Assembly: GCA_959596495.1 (NCBI GenBank)
Contig: CAUFXK010000080.1
Location: 1 to 7,992, forward strand
Origin: an uncultured Collinsella sp.
GTDB taxonomy: Bacteria > Actinomycetota > Coriobacteriia > Coriobacteriales > Coriobacteriaceae
DNA length: 7,992 nt
Direction: 5' to 3'
Both the position numbers and the translations under genes were made by a program. Shown piece by piece: positions 5,404-7,992 of the stretch (its first letter is position 1; each line of letters starts with the position of its first letter). The notes under the pieces are model-generated. The model saw only the letters and a program-made list of their open reading frames with translations. It had not been told where the DNA came from and made no database searches.

Positions 5404-5934
5404 ATGTCTTATTTGGATCTGGCTCGTGGTCGGTATTCTTGTCGTTCTTTTGAGGACCGTCCTGTTGAGCAGTCGGTAGTGGATGCCATTGTTGAGGCGG
5501 GGCGGATTGCTCCTTCTGCTTGTAATAATCATCCAGCCCGTGTGATGGTGCTGGATACGCCCGAGCTGTTGGAGAAGGCTGCTGCTTGTCAGCCTCGGTT
5601 TGCTCGTGATGGGTCCATCTTTGGGGCTCCGCTTGTCTTCCTTATTTGCAGCGTTACCGATGATGCTTGGGTGCGCCCGTATGACCAGATGAATTCCAGT
5701 GAAATCGATACGTCCATCGTGTGCGACCAGATGATGATGGAGGCCACCGAGCAGGGCCTGGGAACGTGCTGGGTATGCCATTTTAAGCCTGAGGTGGCAG
5801 AGGAGCAGTTCAATCTGCCCAAGGGCGTCTATCCCTATCACATGCTCGTCTATGGCTATCCCGCCGACCACATCGCCGATCCCGAGCATCGCGAGGCCCG
5901 CACCATTCCCCTCTCCAACTTCCTCCTCAAGTAG
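5404..5934 (+). CDS. Nitroreductase-family FMN oxidoreductase
   Basis: A 176-residue flavoprotein of the nitroreductase family (PF00881), which uses NAD(P)H to reduce nitro groups, quinones or related acceptors as a cytoplasmic dimer. The N-terminal FMN-phosphate contact (RYSCRSF, residues 10-16), the APSACNNHP segment (36-44), the GLGTCWV segment (118-124) and the late YGYP (150-153) are in the expected order. The small size fits the short subgroup common in anaerobes; no ferredoxin domain is fused. The ATG follows GGAGGG with 5-base spacing. Codon style changes along the gene: among codons 1-53 I count 29 ending in T and 4 in C, but in codons 140-176 I count 7 ending in T and 25 in C. The second half thus matches the neighbours while the first does not, suggesting a mosaic origin. 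A single-gene unit with its own terminator. The substrate cannot be predicted. Confidence 0.92.
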   Translation: MSYLDLARGRYSCRSFEDRPVEQSVVDAIVEAGRIAPSACNNHPARVMVLDTPELLEKAAACQPRFARDGSIFGAPLVFLICSVTDDAWVRPYDQMNSSEIDTSIVCDQMMMEATEQGLGTCWVCHFKPEVAEEQFNLPKGVYPYHMLVYGYPADHIADPEHREARTIPLSNFLLK

Positions 5935-5977
5935 TTTTTGGACATACCTTAAAATCTACCTTTTACCACGCGCCCTT

Positions 5978-6021
5978 CGCCGAGTTCTGTCCTATCGCAT
6001 GCAGAGCTCGGCGTTTTGTTT
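5978..6021 (+). terminator. Rho-independent terminator of the nitroreductase gene
   Basis: A 12-bp stem CGCCGAGTTCTG (5978-5989) / CAGAGCTCGGCG (6002-6013), with one G-U wobble and a 12-base loop, is followed by TTTTGTTT. It lies 43 bases after the nitroreductase stop. Confidence 0.9.
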
Positions 6022-6041
6022 CCCAACCCGTATACAGTCAC

Positions 6042-6070
6042 AAAAAAGGAGCCCGCAGGTGCGAGCTCCT
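6042..6070 (-). terminator. Rho-independent terminator of the divIVA operon
   Basis: On the minus strand a 10-bp stem AGGAGCTCGC / GCGGGCTCCT (one wobble) with ACCT loop runs into a run of T. It lies about 30 bases after the divIVA stop, and 20 bases from the oppositely facing nitroreductase terminator, so the two convergent units are insulated from each other. Confidence 0.92.
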
Positions 6071-6099
6071 CTTAAGGACACTAGATTGTAGCTCTGATG

Positions 6100-6774
6100 T
6101 TAGTCCAGGTCGTCGGCAGCGAAGTTGTCGATCGGGGCGAAAGGATCGGCCACGGGGACAACCGGGTCAGCGACGGGCAGCGGCTCGGCGGGAACAGTCA
6201 CCGCAGGAGAAGCGGCAGAACCGACCGGCGTGGAGGCCATGAGGTCGGCCGGGAAGGAGTTCTGGGCATCGTCCATAAAGTGCTGGATGAGCTTGAGGTA
6301 CTCGGCCTTGAACTCCTCGCGGGAAGCCTTCAGACGGTCGATTTCCTCGAGCTCGGCCTGCTTCTCGGTCAGAGCCTGGCGGATAACCTCGCGGGCCTTG
6401 GCGTCAGCCTCGTTGCGGATACGCTCAGCGTTCTCGTTGGCATCGTTGACGATGGTCTCAGCGGTCTGCTGGGCAGCGATCAGGGCAGCGGAAATCTGGC
6501 GCTCCTGAGCGGAGAAGTCAGGGGCGGGAGCAGCCACGGGGGCGGCAGGAACGGCCTGGGCGGTGGCATCCTGAGCCTGGGCAAGCTGAGCCTGTGCGTC
6601 GGCAAGCTGCTGCTCGGTAGCAGTCAGACGACCCTTAAGGTCGACAATCTTAGCGAGCATAGCGTCAACCTCGGAGGACAGCGTCTCCAAGAAGACGTCG
6701 ACCTCAGCAGGATCGTAGCCACGCTTGGCCTCAGAGAAAGTCTGAGCCTGGATGTCTGCAGGGGTAATAGCCAT
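6100..6774 (-). CDS. divIVA: DivIVA-family polar/septal scaffold protein
   Basis: A 224-residue coiled-coil protein of the DivIVA/Wag31 family. The N-terminal membrane-binding and dimerisation domain is clear: MAITPADIQAQTFSEAKRGY then DPAEVDVFL (residues 1-29), leading into a first coiled coil (about 30-73). A Pro/Ala-rich hinge (75-86) precedes a second long Ala/Glu/Gln-rich coiled coil (about 88-172). The C-terminus (178-224) is a disordered Pro/Val/Asp-rich tail ending in an acidic DDLD. DivIVA binds negatively curved membrane at poles and septa and recruits growth or division factors; in Actinobacteria it directs polar growth, and the exact role here is inferred. The ATG follows AAAAAGGAGAC. 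It is the last gene of the yggS-sepF-yggT-divIVA run, 60 bases from yggT, and is followed by a strong terminator. Confidence 0.95.
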   Translation of the reverse strand: MAITPADIQAQTFSEAKRGYDPAEVDVFLETLSSEVDAMLAKIVDLKGRLTATEQQLADAQAQLAQAQDATAQAVPAAPVAAPAPDFSAQERQISAALIAAQQTAETIVNDANENAERIRNEADAKAREVIRQALTEKQAELEEIDRLKASREEFKAEYLKLIQHFMDDAQNSFPADLMASTPVGSAASPAVTVPAEPLPVADPVVPVADPFAPIDNFAADDLD

Positions 6775-6834
6775 AACAAGTCTCCTTTTTCATCGCCTCG
6801 GCGTACACGCCCGACGTAAGTTACTAAGTCAGTT

Positions 6835-7116
6835 CTATACGAGTATACCTATAAGAAGCTGCAGAACCAGCCTCTGCACCAACTGCAACGCAATAATCGC
6901 AACGACCGGCGAAAAATCGACACCGCCCATCGGCGGGATGAAACGACGGAACAGGCCGAGCCACGGACCGCACACGCTATCGAGCACCGCAGCAATATCC
7001 TGAAGCAAACCGCCCTGCTTCATGGGAATCCACGTCATAAAGCAGTAGACGACAATGAGCGTGGAATAGAAGTTGAACAGCGTGTTGACCAGCTGGACGA
7101 TAGTGTAGATGTTGAT
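6835..7116 (-). CDS. yggT: YggT/YlmG-family membrane protein, apparently with a non-canonical start
   Basis: A small YggT-family (PF02325) protein with two hydrophobic segments. The family core is plain: WLGLFRRFIPPMGGVDFSPVVA (here split in mind at RRFIPP and GGVDFSP), then a second helix IIALQLVQRLVLQLLIGIL. The first ATG in the frame (7036-7038) lies inside the first membrane helix; homology continues upstream as IVQLVNTLFNFYSTLIVVYC before reaching the sepF stop codon at 7138-7140, which is in the same frame. No ATG, GTG or TTG exists in that interval. GAGGAG (7123-7128) has an ATC codon (7114-7116) six bases downstream and an ATT directly after it. I set the start at that ATC, giving 93 residues, the family's usual size; the start is inferred. 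YlmG homologues act in division and membrane protein assembly and sit beside sepF in many Gram-positives. Confidence 0.8.
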   Translation of the reverse strand: MNIYTIVQLVNTLFNFYSTLIVVYCFMTWIPMKQGGLLQDIAAVLDSVCGPWLGLFRRFIPPMGGVDFSPVVAIIALQLVQRLVLQLLIGILV

Positions 7117-7137
7117 GGGAATCTCCTCGTCTTGTCT

Positions 7138-7860
7138 TTACTTAAGGTAGCCGTCGGCACGAAGCTTCTTGAGATCGGAATCTTTGACCTCGCAACCGGC
7201 GGGCAGCACCATGAACACGCGGTCGCCTACCTCCTTGACCGTGGCGCCCAGACCGCAGGCAAAGCCGTAAGAGAAGTCCAAGACGCGCTTGGCAACTTCG
7301 GTGCGTACGCCCACAAAAATCAGTGCGACAGGCTGCTTGGTGCGAACGCGGCGCACCACGGTCTCCACGTCGTCATAGCTCTCGGGGCGCAGGACATAGG
7401 CCGGCAGCTGCGGCGTGGCGTTGATGATATTGCTCGCATAGGCCGAGGCATCGCTCGGTGCAGGCGCGGGTGCAGCGGCGGCACGGGCGCGGGTGTTCTC
7501 GGCGTAGCTCGACGGCGTGTCATAGGCACCAGGACGATAACCGCTCGCAACACTGTCCTGCGAGCGCGAAGGCGGGTTATACGTCGTGGCATGGCGGGAG
7601 TCATCGCCGACCAGCTGACCGGAGCGCGTATACACGGCAACCGACTCAGCTTCACCGCGGCGCGTCTGACCAAGCAGGCCGTTGCTCGGCTCGTCTTGGG
7701 TGTAGAAGCCCTCGCCCGAAGCACCGCTGTAGCCGTTGCCCTGATAACTATCGTCATAGCCGTCATCGTAGCCGTAGTCGTCGTCCTGGCCATAACCCTG
7801 GTCGTAACCCTGCTGGCCGCCCAGGTGCATCTTATTTTTAATCTCGTCAAGGAAGCCCAT
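7138..7860 (-). CDS. sepF: SepF, FtsZ membrane anchor
   Basis: A 240-residue SepF protein. The N-terminal amphipathic membrane-targeting helix is MGFLDEIKNKMHLG. The C-terminal SepF domain (about 155-226) begins YVLRPESYDDVETVVRRV and includes KQPVALIFVGV, RVLDFSYGFACGLGATV and RVFMVLP, the conserved beta-alpha core that dimerises and binds the FtsZ C-terminus. Between them is a linker of about 140 residues, longer than the compact Bacillus protein. It includes an early stretch (15-45) built almost only of Gly, Gln, Tyr, Asp, Asn and Ser, and an Ala/Pro stretch (125-136). I chose the ATG at 7858-7860 because it begins the canonical helix and follows GAGAGGAC; the frame remains open 17 codons upstream without family similarity. 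SepF helps tether FtsZ and is essential for division in actinobacteria lacking FtsA. It is 60 bases downstream of yggS and leads into yggT. Confidence 0.94.
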   Translation of the reverse strand: MGFLDEIKNKMHLGGQQGYDQGYGQDDDYGYDDGYDDSYQGNGYSGASGEGFYTQDEPSNGLLGQTRRGEAESVAVYTRSGQLVGDDSRHATTYNPPSRSQDSVASGYRPGAYDTPSSYAENTRARAAAAPAPAPSDASAYASNIINATPQLPAYVLRPESYDDVETVVRRVRTKQPVALIFVGVRTEVAKRVLDFSYGFACGLGATVKEVGDRVFMVLPAGCEVKDSDLKKLRADGYLK

Positions 7861-7920
7861 GGTTGTGTCCTCTCGCGGTTTAGTGCAGGCGCCCCGATAA
7901 TCAGTGCGCACTTCAGAGCC

Positions 7921-7992
7921 TTATTTTACTGCAAACTCCGGGCTAAATACTACCCTGCCCAGGCGAACGAGCGTAGAGCCCTCCTCAAGGGC
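7921..7992 (-). CDS. yggS: YggS-family PLP-binding protein, C-terminal end only
   Basis: Only the last 23 codons and the TAA (7921-7923) are in the window; the gene continues beyond the right edge. The visible end, EGSTLVRLGRVVFSPEF, corresponds to the conserved C-terminal EGSTxVRxGxxxFG of the YggS/PROSC family of pyridoxal-phosphate homeostasis proteins, whose Gly-Ser-Thr contacts the PLP phosphate. The usual FG is FS here. YggS commonly precedes sepF and yggT in Gram-positive division clusters, which supports the call. The PLP lysine cannot be checked. Confidence 0.8.
   Translation of the reverse strand, partial: ALEEGSTLVRLGRVVFSPEFAVK

Noticed and set aside
5311..5889. A 192-codon minus-strand frame opposite the nitroreductase gene
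   Set aside because: No domain is recognisable, while the plus strand carries all nitroreductase motifs and a good ribosome site.
6097..6819. A 240-codon open frame on the plus strand opposite divIVA
   Set aside because: It is antisense to a clear divIVA gene and has Gly/Leu/Ser-rich low-complexity translation, as expected for the reverse of Ala/Glu/Gln codons.

Overview
The window is GC-rich bacterial chromosome with dense, short-spaced genes. A divIVA-yggT-sepF-yggS block (a cell-division neighbourhood of Gram-positive bacteria), heavy C-ending codon use and the overall gene set suggest an anaerobic actinobacterium of the Coriobacteriia, Collinsella-like. This placement is an inference from gene content; no 16S or other marker is present.

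Layout. Positions 7-665 (-) hold an SGNH/GDSL hydrolase split by a one-base frameshift just after its catalytic-serine motif. Positions 741-1874 (-) encode a TIGR02452-type macrodomain protein related to poly(ADP-ribose) glycohydrolase, in which the catalytic QEE motif reads QEA. A hairpin terminator lies between these two genes. Positions 2015-2710 (-) encode a Bax-inhibitor-1/YccA membrane protein, ended by a UUCG-loop terminator at 1940-1967. Upstream of it, 2791-3129 (-) is a small protein of unknown function with a good sigma-70-type promoter so close that its mRNA would be leaderless. On the other strand, 3380-4429 and 4497-5120 form a phosphate module: a PiT permease plus its usual DUF47/PhoU-like partner.

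Next comes a long near-perfect palindrome (5126-5236), then a stretch of unusual G/T-rich composition running into a nitroreductase gene (5404-5934, +). That gene changes codon style along its length and ends at a strong terminator. Facing it is the terminator of the minus-strand division operon, transcribed yggS (C-terminal end only, 7921-7992) -> sepF (7138-7860) -> yggT (about 6835-7116) -> divIVA (6100-6774).

How the genes fit together. SepF (FtsZ membrane anchor), YggT/YlmG (membrane protein linked to division and envelope assembly) and DivIVA (polar and septal coiled-coil scaffold) form a classic division and growth cluster. PiT and DUF47 form a low-affinity phosphate uptake pair. The remaining genes look like independent single-gene units.

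I see no phage, CRISPR, toxin or defence system, and no clearly new multi-gene system. The most interesting signals are the yggT reading frame with no ATG/GTG/TTG start, the QEA active site, the palindromic element at the edge of a compositional shift, and a perfect Shine-Dalgarno followed by a three-codon ORF upstream of the phosphate transporter.
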